DNA of 64,000 nucleotides from Mesorhizobium sp. B2-1-8 (GCF_006442545.2 NZ_CP083952.1:434001-498000), one strand, 5' to 3'; positions 9,366-18,398 are shown, counted from the stretch's first letter. Translations and numbers: made by a program. Notes: generated by a model from the sequence alone, not told the origin.

Positions 9366-10088
9366 ATGGCCGAAACCACGCTGCAACACGCCGCACCGGT
9401 CGCTCCGCGGCCGCCAGGCCTGCGCGGCATCGCGGCCGACTGGTCATCCGACCAGAGGGCGTTCAAGAACGTCTCCTGGGGCAAGGCCATGATGTGGATC
9501 TTCCTGCTCAGCGACACGTTCATCTTTGGCTGCTTCCTGTTGTCCTACATGACCGCGCGCATGTCGACGACGGTGCCTTGGCCCAACCCGAGCGAGGTTT
9601 TCGCCCTGCACATGTTCGGCCAGGACATTCCGCTGATCCTGATCGCGATCATGACCTTCGTGCTGATCTCGTCGAGCGGCACGATGGCCATGGCGGTCAA
9701 TTTCGGCTACCGGCACGATCGCAGGAAGACCGCGGCGTTGATGTTGCTCACCGCCGCTCTGGGTGCGACCTTCGTCGGCATGCAGGCTTTCGAGTGGACG
9801 AAGCTCATCACCGAGGGCGTGCGGCCCTGGGGAAATCCCTGGGGCGCCGTGCAATTCGGTTCATCCTTCTTCATGATCACCGGGTTCCACGGCACCCATG
9901 TGACCATCGGTGTGATCTTCCTGTTGATCACCGCGCGCAAGGTGTGGCGCGGCGACTTCGAAGCCGGCGCGCGCGGGTTCTTCACCAGCCGGCGCGGCCG
10001 GTACGAGAGCGTCGAGATCATGGGGCTCTACTGGCACTTCGTCGATCTGGTGTGGGTATTCATCTTCGCATTCTTCTATCTTTGGTGA
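9366..10088 (+). CDS. Cytochrome c oxidase subunit III (second)
   Basis: This 240-residue subunit III has a soluble N-terminal tail of about 45 residues and then several helices. The later part, FFMITGFHGTHVTIGVIFL and the terminal YWHFVDLVWVFIFAFFYLW, is the classical subunit III signature. I chose the ATG at 9366 because the AAGGAGG site ends 8 nt before it; the ATG at 9360 is only 2 nt from that site. It follows the first subunit III gene by 54 bp. Confidence 0.92.
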   Translation: MAETTLQHAAPVAPRPPGLRGIAADWSSDQRAFKNVSWGKAMMWIFLLSDTFIFGCFLLSYMTARMSTTVPWPNPSEVFALHMFGQDIPLILIAIMTFVLISSSGTMAMAVNFGYRHDRRKTAALMLLTAALGATFVGMQAFEWTKLITEGVRPWGNPWGAVQFGSSFFMITGFHGTHVTIGVIFLLITARKVWRGDFEAGARGFFTSRRGRYESVEIMGLYWHFVDLVWVFIFAFFYLW

Positions 10089-10097
10089 GGTGGAGCG

Positions 10098-10478
10098 ATG
10101 GCACAGGCAGAAGCGCAGGAACAAGGGCTGCAAGGACACGCTCCCTCGCAGGCGGTGGGACACGCGGAAGGCCAGCAGCACCCGATCAGGCTCTATCTCG
10201 TCGTCTGGGGCTGGCTGTTCATCCTCAGCGCCGGCTCCTACAGCATCGACTATTTCGGCCTCCAGGGCCATCTCAGATGGGGCCTGATCATCACCTTCAT
10301 GATGCTCAAGGCCGGGCTGATCGTCGCCGTGTTCATGCACATGGCCTGGGAGCGGCTGGCGCTTGCCTATGCGATCCTGGTGCCGCCGCTGCTGATCCTG
10401 GTGTTCGTGTGGATCATGGTTCTCGAGTCCGGTTACACCGAACTGACCCGTGTCCTGTCATTCGGCATGGGGCCATAG
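10098..10478 (+). CDS. Cytochrome c oxidase subunit IV-like (prokaryotic COX4/CyoD family)
   Basis: This 126-residue membrane protein has a hydrophilic N-terminus rich in Gln, Glu and His (residues 1-28), then three helices. MMLKAGLIVAVFMHMAWE (residues about 74-91) is the typical subunit IV helix pair. Subunit IV helps assemble or stabilise subunit I and is not catalytic. It starts 9 bp after the subunit III stop, closing the oxidase operon. Confidence 0.88.
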   Translation: MAQAEAQEQGLQGHAPSQAVGHAEGQQHPIRLYLVVWGWLFILSAGSYSIDYFGLQGHLRWGLIITFMMLKAGLIVAVFMHMAWERLALAYAILVPPLLILVFVWIMVLESGYTELTRVLSFGMGP

Positions 10479-10582
10479 ACGGCTCGTCGGATCGCGTTTC
10501 TTCGTTGACAGGAAAAATGACGGGAGGACAATGGTTGCCACGTTCTCAGACGCGTCCCACCTCCAACAGAAAGGCGCCTACG

Positions 10583-11053
10583 ATGACGATCGCAAGGAAA
10601 CTCCAGGACTATATTGCCGGCAGGGGCATCGCCTACGATACCGTTGCCCACCACCGAACCGCGACCAGCAGCCAGACGGCGCAGGCAGCGCATGTTCCGG
10701 GCCGACGACTCGCCAAATCGGTGCTGGTCCATCACGAGATGGGCTATGCGCTGGCGGTGGTTCCGAGCAGCCACCGGGTCGAGTTCAATACGTTGCAGGA
10801 CGTGGTCGACAGACGCCTTGGCCTCGCTTCCGAAGATGAAATCGGCGAGGTGTTCAGCGACTGCGACATTGGCGCCGTGCCGCCCCTGGGCGCCGCCTAT
10901 GGCGTGCCGGTCATTCTCGACGAAAGCTTTGGCGCCGAAGACGATGTCTATTTCGAAGCCGGCGATCACAAGACGCTGGTGCATGTCACGGGCGGCGACT
11001 TCCGCAATCTGTTGAGGGATGCGCGGGTCGCTCGCTTCAGCCATCCGGCGTGA
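10583..11053 (+). CDS. YbaK/EbsC (prolyl-tRNA deacylase-like) domain protein
   Basis: This 156-residue protein covers one YbaK/aaRS-associated domain: AKSVLVHHEMGYALAVVPSS carries the conserved Lys that positions the CCA end, and GAVPPLGAAYGVPVILDES is the substrate-loop motif. Such free-standing domains hydrolyse mischarged aminoacyl-tRNA. The start ATG at 10583 begins a clean domain (MTIARKLQDYI). Rhizobial homologues often lie near respiratory or stress genes; here the gene follows the oxidase operon by 104 bp and may have its own promoter. Confidence 0.85.
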   Translation: MTIARKLQDYIAGRGIAYDTVAHHRTATSSQTAQAAHVPGRRLAKSVLVHHEMGYALAVVPSSHRVEFNTLQDVVDRRLGLASEDEIGEVFSDCDIGAVPPLGAAYGVPVILDESFGAEDDVYFEAGDHKTLVHVTGGDFRNLLRDARVARFSHPA

Positions 11054-11102
11054 ACCAGGAGCGCCCGCCTCTTTACGGGGTGGGCGCCTCTCCTTCGTCG
11101 GA

Positions 11103-11945
11103 TCAGCTCCCTTTGCGTGTTTTTGCCTTGGCTGGGGCAGGGGCTGGCGCCGGTTCGATCAGCTTGCGGTAAAGGTGCCAGGTCGAATGGCCGAGCACGG
11201 GCAGCACCACGGCCAGGCCGACGAGCAGCGGCAGCGAGCCGAGACCCAGCGCAACGGCGACGATGAGACCCCACAGCAGCAGCGGCACCGGGTTCGTCAT
11301 GACCGCTCGCGCCGAAGTCTCGACAGCCGCGTAGGCGCCGATGTCGCGGTCGAGCAGCAGCGGGAAGGCGACGACCGTGGTGCTGAGCACGACAAGGGCA
11401 AACAGAAAACCGATGAGGTTGCCCAGAATGATCAGCGTCCAGCCGCGCTGCGTGGTCAGCACATCCGCGATAAAGCTGAAGAACGATGCCGGCGCGGCGT
11501 CGCCATAGAGGTAGGCATAGAGCGCGCGCGCGGTTACCAGCCAGGCGATGAACAGCACCCCCAGCATGATCCCGAGAGCGGCGATAGCCGGCATGGCGGG
11601 CGATTTTCGGACGTCGAAGGCATGTCGCCACGACGCGTCGAGTTGCTGTTCGCGCCGGCGGCTGATCTCGTAGAGGCCAAGCGCGGCGAAGGGGCCTAGA
11701 AGCGCGAAGCCGGTCATCAGTGGATAGACGAGCTGAAGCGCGTTGCCGCCGGAGCTCCAGGTGATCAGCACGATGCCGGCAACCGGATAGATCAGGCATA
11801 AAAAGACGTAGTGCGAAGGTTTTTCCCAAAAATCGTCAAATCCCCGGCGAAGCGCGTCAAAAACATCCGCAACCCCTATCCGGCGGATAGCGGGATGTTC
11901 GAGCTTGCTGCCGGTGCCTGCTGCGTAGACATGGAAATTTGCCAT
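11103..11945 (-). CDS. DUF2189 polytopic membrane protein
   Basis: This 280-residue protein opens with a soluble head (IRRIGVADVFDALRRGFDDFWEKP) typical of DUF2189, then has about six hydrophobic helices and a Pro/Ala/Lys-rich tail. Function is unknown. Members are frequent beside cytochrome oxidase and cytochrome c genes, as here. I place the start at 11945, 8 nt after GGAGG; the ATG at 11951 is too close to that site. It is divergent from the cytochrome c gene. Confidence 0.85.
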   Translation of the reverse strand: MANFHVYAAGTGSKLEHPAIRRIGVADVFDALRRGFDDFWEKPSHYVFLCLIYPVAGIVLITWSSGGNALQLVYPLMTGFALLGPFAALGLYEISRRREQQLDASWRHAFDVRKSPAMPAIAALGIMLGVLFIAWLVTARALYAYLYGDAAPASFFSFIADVLTTQRGWTLIILGNLIGFLFALVVLSTTVVAFPLLLDRDIGAYAAVETSARAVMTNPVPLLLWGLIVAVALGLGSLPLLVGLAVVLPVLGHSTWHLYRKLIEPAPAPAPAKAKTRKGS

Positions 11946-12180
11946 GACCATTCCCTCCAGGATCGGGCCCGGTTCGGTCGCGGTTTTCGGTGCTGCCGTC
12001 TGCGTGACTGGCCACGCGAAACCGCGACCTGCACCGCCGGTATCATAGCATTGTTCCCCGGCCTTGTCGCGTTCGGCCGCCCGGTCTGCAACCTAAATAC
12101 CGTTTGATGCGTTACCGTGCGCGGCATTGAAGCGCGTGGGGTCGAAAAGGGGGCGTGCGACCCGCTAATTTTAGCTTTAT

Positions 12181-12224
12181 GCATGTCGCTGTCCCAAAAT
12201 CGAGGTTACTTTCGGGCGACATGC
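12181..12224. repeat. Dispersed rhizobial palindrome upstream of the cytochrome c gene
   Basis: GCATGTCGC (12181-12189) is exactly mirrored by GCGACATGC (12216-12224), and the interior (CCCAAAA ... TTTCGGG) pairs further, giving one long hairpin. I recognise this layout as a repeat common between genes in Mesorhizobium and relatives. It lies in the 327-bp gap between the DUF2189 and cytochrome c genes; I see no other gene in that gap. Confidence 0.65.
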
Positions 12225-12272
12225 GCTAGCATCCACGGCGCGGACGGCGCCGATTTGAGGGAGGAGAATGCC

Positions 12273-12659
12273 ATGAGACTGAACGCGGCCCTTCTTGCGA
12301 TTTCATTTATCGCGACCACCCCGGCCTTTGCAGCGGGCGATGCCGACGCCGGCAAGAAGATCTTCACCAAATGCATGGTCTGCCATGAAGCGACGACCGA
12401 CAGGGACAAGATCGGTCCATCCTTGCATGGCGTCATCGGCCGAAAGGCAGGTTCGCTGCCGAGCTTCCAGGCAAAATATTCCGACGCGATGAAGAAGGCA
12501 GGTGCGGGCGGCCTGGTCTGGGACGAGGCCAATCTCGCTGAATACATCAAGTCGCCGAAGACAAAGGTGCCCGGCAACAAGATGCCCTTCGCCGGGCTCC
12601 CGAACGATGCCGACGTCGCCAATGTGATCGCCTACCTGGAAGCCGCCGCCAAGCAGTAG
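12273..12659 (+). CDS. Soluble class I cytochrome c
   Basis: This 128-residue precursor has a signal peptide (residues 1-20, cleavage after AFA), a heme-binding C34-MV-C37-H38 motif and a distal Met104 ligand in NKMPFAGL. The size and the GPSLHGVIGRKAG segment fit the c2/c550 group of small periplasmic electron carriers. The start ATG follows GGGAGGAGAATGCC; upstream in-frame sequence crosses the palindrome and is not coding. It is a plausible electron donor to the oxidase encoded at 5.9-10.5 kb. Confidence 0.93.
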   Translation: MRLNAALLAISFIATTPAFAAGDADAGKKIFTKCMVCHEATTDRDKIGPSLHGVIGRKAGSLPSFQAKYSDAMKKAGAGGLVWDEANLAEYIKSPKTKVPGNKMPFAGLPNDADVANVIAYLEAAAKQ

Positions 12660-12981
12660 AGGCTGGCGGAACTGGGATGCCTGAGCCTTTGCTGGACTCG
12701 GAGGCGGGTGATGCTTGCCGAGGCCGTAGCGAATTCATGCCAGACTGATACGAAAGTTGCCGCACCCGAGGCGATCGGGGCGGACCTTTTCGAAGGGCTT
12801 CGCAACACTCCCCAATGCGCCCCGATGTTCCGTTTTTACGCGGGGCAAAGCGCGCGCGCGGCCTCAGACACAATTCAGAAATAAATCAGAAAAACTCCAG
12901 AAATCGTTCGGGCGTAGAATTGGCTGGAGAGGGTTTCATCGGCTGCCGCACTGCGGCACTTGTTCGGATTGGCGACAAGCG
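12660..12981. other. 322-bp intergenic region
   Basis: No gene or clear RNA is visible between the cytochrome c stop and the next secreted protein. A stretch at about 12883-12905 is locally A-rich (AATAAATCAGAAAAACTCC) and may hold the promoter of the following two-gene unit. Confidence 0.4.
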
Positions 12982-13317
12982 ATGCAAAGGTTCTCGATCA
13001 GCTTGATGAGTGCGTTGCTCGGCATTTCGCTCGCTACCAGTCCGGTCGAAGCTGGCGAGGCAAAGGTTGCGGCGACCCGAACCGAGCGCTGCACCAATCT
13101 CAGCCGCCAAGTTGACGAAGCCCTCGAAACCCATGCCGCGTCAACGCAGGTCACCGCGGCGAAAGCGCTGCAAAGAAAGGGAAATCGGTTCTGCGCCAAT
13201 AAGAAGCAGGCACAGGGAATCCGAATGCTCGCAAATGCTGTGAAGCTGCTTGGCGTGACGCCGATCGATCCGGATGCAGTGAAAACCGACCTGCATAGCA
13301 AGGAGAAAAAACCATGA
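12982..13317 (+). CDS. Small secreted protein of unknown function
   Basis: This 111-residue protein has a signal peptide (residues 1-24, ending PVEA) and a mature part that is mostly helical and basic, with two cysteines (RCTNL and RFCANKK) that could form a disulfide. I do not recognise a family. The start ATG at 12982 is chosen because it begins the signal peptide; the longer frame upstream has no hydrophobic start. Its stop overlaps the next gene's start by 4 bp, so the two are co-translated. Confidence 0.65.
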   Translation: MQRFSISLMSALLGISLATSPVEAGEAKVAATRTERCTNLSRQVDEALETHAASTQVTAAKALQRKGNRFCANKKQAQGIRMLANAVKLLGVTPIDPDAVKTDLHSKEKKP

Positions 13318-13595
13318 ACAAGTCCCTTCTCTCCGCCCTCGGTCTCGCCGTTGCGCTGGCTTTGTCGATGCCAGCTCCCGGTACCGCCGCCGCCACCAAG
13401 ACGACCGCTCCAGCTGCGACCGCAACGACCACCATGACCAAGGCGGCAACGACTGCGAAGCCGCACGCGAAGAACGTTACGACCAAGAAGGCTTGCAAGC
13501 CGACGAAGAAGCACAAGTGCCCGGTTAAGCACAAGAGCCCGGTGAAGCACAAGAAGCACACCGCGAAGACCGCGGCATCCAAAAAAGCCTATTAA
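13314..13595 (+). CDS. Small secreted Lys/Thr/Ala/His-rich protein
   Basis: This 93-residue protein has a signal peptide (residues 1-26) and an extremely basic mature part. It has a Thr/Ala-rich stretch, then a Lys/His-rich tail with imperfect CPVKHKSPVKHKKHT repeats and two cysteines. It has no enzymatic motif. Its composition suggests binding to anionic envelope polymers or DNA, which is inference only. It is translationally coupled to the preceding gene and followed by a good terminator. Confidence 0.7.
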   Translation: MNKSLLSALGLAVALALSMPAPGTAAATKTTAPAATATTTMTKAATTAKPHAKNVTTKKACKPTKKHKCPVKHKSPVKHKKHTAKTAASKKAY

Positions 13596-13613
13596 CACCG
13601 CTATGCCATGAGA

Positions 13614-13651
13614 AGGCTGTTCCATCTGCATTCGGTTGGAGCGGCCTTTTT
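13614..13651 (+). terminator. Rho-independent terminator after the small secreted pair
   Basis: AGGCTGTTCCA (13614-13624) pairs with TGGAGCGGCCT (13637-13647), with two G-U pairs and a 12-nt loop, and is followed by TTTTCT. It sits 19 bp after the stop of the basic secreted protein. Confidence 0.72.
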
Positions 13652-13886
13652 CTATGGCGGCCGACGCGGAGCGGCCCATTGGCTCCCCGGCTGCTTCGGG
13701 GGACGCCCTTTGCGAGTTGCTCACGGCGCCTCCTGGGCCGATTTGACTGGCTCAGGGGCATTGGATCGTCAGACGCCAAGAAACAACTGCATCCGGTTCC
13801 GTTGAACCTCCCGATTTTGCACTTAGACCGGGATCGTAGTGAACGGTCCGGCGTTGAGAAGCGCTGCCTAGCCTACGGAAAGTCCA

Positions 13887-14660
13887 ATGACTCGCATCGC
13901 AACGTTCAACGTGAACGGCGTCAACAGCCGCCTGCCGGTGCTGCTCAAATGGCTGAGTGAAACCACGTACGACATTGTCTGCCTTCAAGAGCTAAAGACA
14001 TCCGACGACAAGTTCCCTGCTGATGCGATCCTGGACGCGGGTTACGGCGCGATCTGGCACGGGCAGAAGTCTTACAACGGTGTAGCTATCCTAGCTCGAG
14101 GGACAAAACCACTAGAACGTCGGCGAGGTCTGCCCGGGGATCCAGACGACACTCACAGCCGCTACATCGAGGCCGAGGTGAATGGGCTTGTTGTGGGTTG
14201 TCTCTACCTGCCCAACGGCAACCCGGCGCCAGGTCCAAAATTCGACTACAAGCTCCGCTGGTTCGATCGCCTGATCAGCTACGGCCAGCTGCTAGTCACA
14301 GACGGCGCTAGCATTCTCTGCGGCGACTATAACGTCGTTCCAACCGCAATCGACGCCGTGGTGCCCGGACGATGGCTAGGGGACGCGGTGTACTTTCCGG
14401 AGAGCAGGCAAGCCTACGCCGAAATGCTGGGGAATGGTTGGATCGATGCCGTCCGGCGCATCCACCCCGAGAAGGGCATCTACACATACTGGAACTTCTC
14501 ATACCGGGGCGGCTACGATCGAAGTTCCGGCCTCCGAATGGACCACCTGCTCGTGAGTCCTTCCCTTTCGGACAAACTGCGCAATGCCGGGGTGGACGTC
14601 GAATTGCGCGCCTGGGAGAAGCCAAGCGACCATGCGCCAGCTTGGATCGAGCTCGATTGA
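13887..14660 (+). CDS. xthA: Exodeoxyribonuclease III (AP endonuclease family)
   Basis: This 257-residue protein covers the full exonuclease III fold. Visible catalytic motifs are FNVNGVNSR at the N-terminus, LQELK with the metal-binding Glu35, GDYNVVPTAID, GLRMDHLLVS and the terminal SDHAPAW with the catalytic His. It cleaves DNA 5' of abasic sites and trims 3' ends in base-excision repair. Codon choice includes more CTA, GTA and other A/T-ending codons than its neighbours, so this may be a second, transferred copy rather than the core one. Confidence 0.93.
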   Translation: MTRIATFNVNGVNSRLPVLLKWLSETTYDIVCLQELKTSDDKFPADAILDAGYGAIWHGQKSYNGVAILARGTKPLERRRGLPGDPDDTHSRYIEAEVNGLVVGCLYLPNGNPAPGPKFDYKLRWFDRLISYGQLLVTDGASILCGDYNVVPTAIDAVVPGRWLGDAVYFPESRQAYAEMLGNGWIDAVRRIHPEKGIYTYWNFSYRGGYDRSSGLRMDHLLVSPSLSDKLRNAGVDVELRAWEKPSDHAPAWIELD

Positions 14661-14761
14661 GTACTAAAGCAATTACAGGAATTATGCGTTTGCGTAACGC
14701 AAAGAGTTAGAGTGGTCGGGGTTTGGTGGTAGAGGCCTCGTCCGCTGCGCGGCACCGCCCC

Positions 14762-15685
14762 TCACTCCCCCGCCGGGCTCTTCACCGGCCGCCGTGCGCG
14801 CGTCGCCCGCTTCGCCTTCTTCGCACTCGCCAGCTCGTGCATGGCATCGAGCTGCATCTGCTGCATCTCCGCCAGCCGCGTCCATTGGCGCGAGATCAGG
14901 TAGTCGAGTTTTTCGTGCAGATGGCGCACTTCGAGCTCGGCCTTGAGGTTGACGCGGTAGTCGTTGAAGGAGCGCAGGCGGTCCTTCACCTCCTGGCGCT
15001 TCTGGCTCATCATGATGATCGGCGCCTGGATGGCGGCGATGCAGGAGAGCAGCAGGTTCAGCAGGATGAAGGGGTAGGGATCGAAGGCGCCGGTCGTGCC
15101 TTCGAACAGGTTGATGCCGATCCACACCAGAAGCACGCTGCCGAACGAGATCAGGAACCACCAGCTGCCGCCGAAGGCGGCCATGCCGTCGGAGACGCGG
15201 TCGGCGAACGTCCGGTGCTCCTCGAATTCTTCTTCGCTGTTTTCCGAAATCGTGTCCTGCCGGGCGATCGATTCCACCACCTGGCGGTCGAGCTCGGAGA
15301 ATTCGCCGTGCTCCTGCTGCAGCAGCTCCTCCATGTAGCGCATGCGGTAGCGGCCGAGCTCCTCGCGGCTGATGCGGGCGCCCTTGGGCAGGTCGGGGTG
15401 GTCCGAGTGAATGCGGTCGGCGAGACTCGGGCGCAGCGTATCGATGCGCACAAGGTCGCGCTTGCGGAATTTGCGGCCCGAGATCGCCGATGGCTTTTTC
15501 TTCGGCTTCAGCCGCGATGTGCCAGGCCCTGACGGTTCGGAATCCGGCACTTCGGGCGTATCGAAATGCTCGTCGGAAACGCCGTGCAGATCCGCTTCGG
15601 TGGTCGGCGCCTCGAAATATTCGCCGCCGCTGTCGTTCTCATTGTCGGCCGACTTCTGCTCGGATGCCTTGGGAACGGTGCTCAT
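14762..15685 (-). CDS. DUF1003 membrane protein
   Basis: This 307-residue protein has an acidic, Ser/Glu-rich N-terminus (residues 1-60), a basic linker with KPKKKPS, and a DUF1003 core. The core has two adjacent membrane helices (about 170-190 and 207-225) joined by the family loop NLFEGTTGAFDPYPFILLN. A coiled-coil segment (SQKRQEVKDRL to QMQLDAMHE) and a basic Ala/Lys tail follow. Function is unknown. It is transcribed alone. Confidence 0.88.
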   Translation of the reverse strand: MSTVPKASEQKSADNENDSGGEYFEAPTTEADLHGVSDEHFDTPEVPDSEPSGPGTSRLKPKKKPSAISGRKFRKRDLVRIDTLRPSLADRIHSDHPDLPKGARISREELGRYRMRYMEELLQQEHGEFSELDRQVVESIARQDTISENSEEEFEEHRTFADRVSDGMAAFGGSWWFLISFGSVLLVWIGINLFEGTTGAFDPYPFILLNLLLSCIAAIQAPIIMMSQKRQEVKDRLRSFNDYRVNLKAELEVRHLHEKLDYLISRQWTRLAEMQQMQLDAMHELASAKKAKRATRARRPVKSPAGE

Positions 15686-15866
15686 GATGGGCTCCTGCTG
15701 TCGTGCTTAGTTTAGAATACGCCATCGCGGTGGGGCATATCCACCATCGGATTCCGCAGCCTATGCCACGTCTTCCGCACGATTGCGTGACAGTCGCAAG
15801 ACAATAGCCGGCTGCGGGGTGCAGCGGAGCAGGATCCGCACCGTCGCGGCGCCCCGAGGTCGCGGC

Positions 15867-15925
15867 ATGGATCCTCGGGTCTGCGCCACATCGCTTCGCT
15901 CCTTGCTCCGCCGTGGATGACGAAG
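15867..15925. repeat. Intergenic repeat-like palindrome fragment
   Basis: This part of the 260-bp gap between the DUF1003 and carboxypeptidase genes reads CATGGATCCTCGGGTCTGCG ... CCGTGGATGACGAAGAG. It is the kind of imperfect palindrome found scattered between rhizobial genes. I see no gene in the gap. Confidence 0.4.
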
Positions 15926-15945
15926 AGATGGGGAGGCTCCCCACC

Positions 15946-16839
15946 TCACTGCTGTTCGGCGAACATCAGCCTGGTTTTGGTGTCGGCCATGGTGGGCGAC
16001 AGGCTGCGCTGGATCAGCGCTTCGACATGGTCGTTGCGCTGGCGGGCGCTGTCGGCGCCCATCACTACCACGATCAACTGGCGGCCGTCGGCGTCGTAGG
16101 AGGTGACGATGTTGAAGCCGGAGGCCCTGATATAGCCGGTCTTGATGCCGTTGACGCCGCGCACGCGACCGAGCATGTCGTTGTGGCCGCGTACCAGCCT
16201 GCCGCGGAACATGAAGTCGCTTTCGGAGAAATAGTGGAAGTGCTGCGGGAAGCGTCGCTGCAACGACATGCCGAGCACCGCCATGTCGTGCGCGGTCGTC
16301 ATCTGGCCGTCGTCGGGCAGGCCCGACGCGTTGCGGAAGGTGGTGCTGCTCATGCCGAGCTGGCGCGCCTTGGAGGTCATCATGGCGGCGAACTGGTCCT
16401 CCGAGCCGCCGAGATATTCGCCCACCGCCACCGCCACGTCATTGGCCGATTTGACGACGATGGCGCGGATGGCGGAATCGACGTCGATCGTCTCGCCGCG
16501 CCGGAAGCGCATCTTGGTCGGCGGCTGCGAGGCGGCGTGGTCGGAAACCGGGATCTGCGTCTCCTTGGTGACGCGGCCCGTCTCCATCGCCTCGAACAGC
16601 AGATAGAGCGTCATCATCTTGGTCAGCGACGCCGGATAGCGCTGCGCCGTCGAATTGACCTCGAACAGCTGCTTGCCGCTCCGTCCATCGACGACGATGG
16701 CCGCGTATTTCTGCGGCGGTGCCGGAACGGCCAACACGCTGTCGGGCGGGGTTATGGTCGAGCAGCCGGCAACCATGGCCGCCAGGGTGAGGGCAGCCAG
16801 GATTTTCTGGAAGAGCGGAAAGAGACGCGAAAAGGACAA
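15946..16839 (-). CDS. D-alanyl-D-alanine carboxypeptidase (S11 family), predicted lipoprotein
   Basis: This 297-residue penicillin-binding enzyme trims the terminal D-Ala of peptidoglycan stems. The three active-site motifs are S71-LTK (PASLTK), S131-A-N133 (KSANDVA) and K233-T-G (GIKTGY). The N-terminus ends in VAGC26, a lipobox, so it is probably lipid-anchored rather than held by a C-terminal amphipathic helix. The short C-terminus lacks the usual DacA beta-domain. It is transcribed alone. Confidence 0.92.
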   Translation of the reverse strand: MSFSRLFPLFQKILAALTLAAMVAGCSTITPPDSVLAVPAPPQKYAAIVVDGRSGKQLFEVNSTAQRYPASLTKMMTLYLLFEAMETGRVTKETQIPVSDHAASQPPTKMRFRRGETIDVDSAIRAIVVKSANDVAVAVGEYLGGSEDQFAAMMTSKARQLGMSSTTFRNASGLPDDGQMTTAHDMAVLGMSLQRRFPQHFHYFSESDFMFRGRLVRGHNDMLGRVRGVNGIKTGYIRASGFNIVTSYDADGRQLIVVVMGADSARQRNDHVEALIQRSLSPTMADTKTRLMFAEQQ

Positions 16840-17162
16840 GGGCTGGACTGTTCTGGCAATGCTGTTGCTGAGATAAGGCGAAGCTAACGTAACGCGGCGG
16901 ATGCGTCCATTTGGTTAATGCCGGTTAGGCCTGGGAATGTCGAGTGCGGCACGACCTGTGTTTCCTCGCCCTGCCGAAGGCGGGGGAGAAGTGGCCGCGT
17001 AGCGGCCGGAGAGGGGCTTCGTAGGGCGCTAGTCCCGAAAGGAAATCTGCTTCACGTTCGACAATACATCCCTCCACCCTGATGCAAAATGCCTGACGCT
17101 GCGCTTGCGCAATCCACACGGAACGGGTTCTGTTCGCACCGTCAGATTCGGGTGAGAGCACC
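16840..17162. other. 323-bp intergenic region with a RIME-like half element
   Basis: There is no gene here. Positions 16964-17016 carry CCTCGCCCTGCCGAAGG, a GGGGGAGAAGTGG stretch and the small hairpin GGCCGCGTAGCGGCC, then GGAGAGGGG. This matches one arm of the palindromic elements near 38.2, 41.1, 59.0 and 62.1 kb. Confidence 0.55.
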
Positions 17163-18260
17163 ATGGATACAGTCACGATCAACGCCAAGGGCATCTCGGT
17201 TTCGCTCGACCTCACGGTCGGCCACATCGCCGACATGGTCATTGAAAGTAACGGGCGCCGCTTGCGGCCACTGCACCGCGCACCCTGGGTCGACGCCGGC
17301 GAGATGCTGCCTCCTGACCTGCCGCAGGGCACCGTCCGGCTCTCCGGCGACTTTCTCTGCGCGCCGTTTTCGCGCAGCGATGTCGAGGAGGCGCCGCTGC
17401 ATGGCTGGCCGGCGAACAGTGCCTGGGATGTGGTCGACAGCGGCGCCACGGATGGCGGATGGCGCGCCGTCCTCCGGCTGCGCCACAAGGTGATGGGTGC
17501 CGGCGTCGACAAGATTTTCACGCTGCGCGACGACCATCCCTTTCTCTACCAGGAACATGTGTTTTCCGGCGGGTCCGGCGCGATCTCGGTCGCCCACCAC
17601 CCGATGACGGCGATGAAAGGCGGCGGCAGGCTGGCGTTCTCGCCGAAGCGGTTTGCCGCCACCCCGGCCGATCCGCTGGAGCCGGACCCCGGGCGCGGCC
17701 GCTTCATGCTGGCGTATCCGGCGCGGTCGTCCGACCTCGCGCATTTTCCCGCTGCCGGCGGCGGCACGCTGGATCTCACGAACTACCGCATAGAGCACCG
17801 GCGCGAGGATTTCCTCACTCTGGTCGAGGCCGACCATGGCGGCCCGGGCTGGACCGCGCTTGCCCGCCACGCCGAGGACGATCTGGTGCTGGTGCTGAAG
17901 AACCCGGCCGAACTGCCGGTCACCATGCTGTGGTTCAGCAATGGCGGGCGCGACTACGCGCCGTGGAGCGGCCGCCATCTCGGTGTGCTCGGCATCGAGG
18001 ATGGGCGCACGGCGATTGGCCACGCCGCCTCGCTCGGCGACAACTGGCTGAAGCGCGAAGGCGTGGCGACGGCATTCGCGCTTGACGAGGACCGCGGCGT
18101 CTCGTTCCGCCATGTCATCGGCGCGTTACCGCTGTCGGGCGGCGAGCCACCACGGGAGATCACCACGGCGGATGGCCGTCTGCGGTTGGCTGGCGCGGCG
18201 GCATCGGAGGTCCCGTTCGACAGCGAATTCCTGCGCATCGGCCTGCCAGCGGCACGCTGA
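17163..18260 (+). CDS. Galactose mutarotase-like (aldose 1-epimerase fold) protein
   Basis: This 365-residue protein is beta-rich throughout, with the epimerase-like start GHIADMVIESNGRRLRPL, a GWPANSAWDV segment and HHPMTAMKGGGRLAFSPK. It resembles the DUF4432/mutarotase-like clan rather than canonical GalM, so catalysis on a sugar anomer is plausible but unproven. It is followed closely by a P-loop kinase and could act in sugar metabolism with it. Confidence 0.6.
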   Translation: MDTVTINAKGISVSLDLTVGHIADMVIESNGRRLRPLHRAPWVDAGEMLPPDLPQGTVRLSGDFLCAPFSRSDVEEAPLHGWPANSAWDVVDSGATDGGWRAVLRLRHKVMGAGVDKIFTLRDDHPFLYQEHVFSGGSGAISVAHHPMTAMKGGGRLAFSPKRFAATPADPLEPDPGRGRFMLAYPARSSDLAHFPAAGGGTLDLTNYRIEHRREDFLTLVEADHGGPGWTALARHAEDDLVLVLKNPAELPVTMLWFSNGGRDYAPWSGRHLGVLGIEDGRTAIGHAASLGDNWLKREGVATAFALDEDRGVSFRHVIGALPLSGGEPPREITTADGRLRLAGAAASEVPFDSEFLRIGLPAAR

Positions 18261-18398
18261 AGGGCAAAGCCGTAAGGATTAATCGCATTCGCCAGCGCTG
18301 ACTTCCACGCCTGTTCGCTCTAAATCGTGCAAATCGCGGTTTGAAATTTCCAGCGACCGCCGACAAGATGCGTCTGAAATCGTGCGGAAGGAGCCAAA

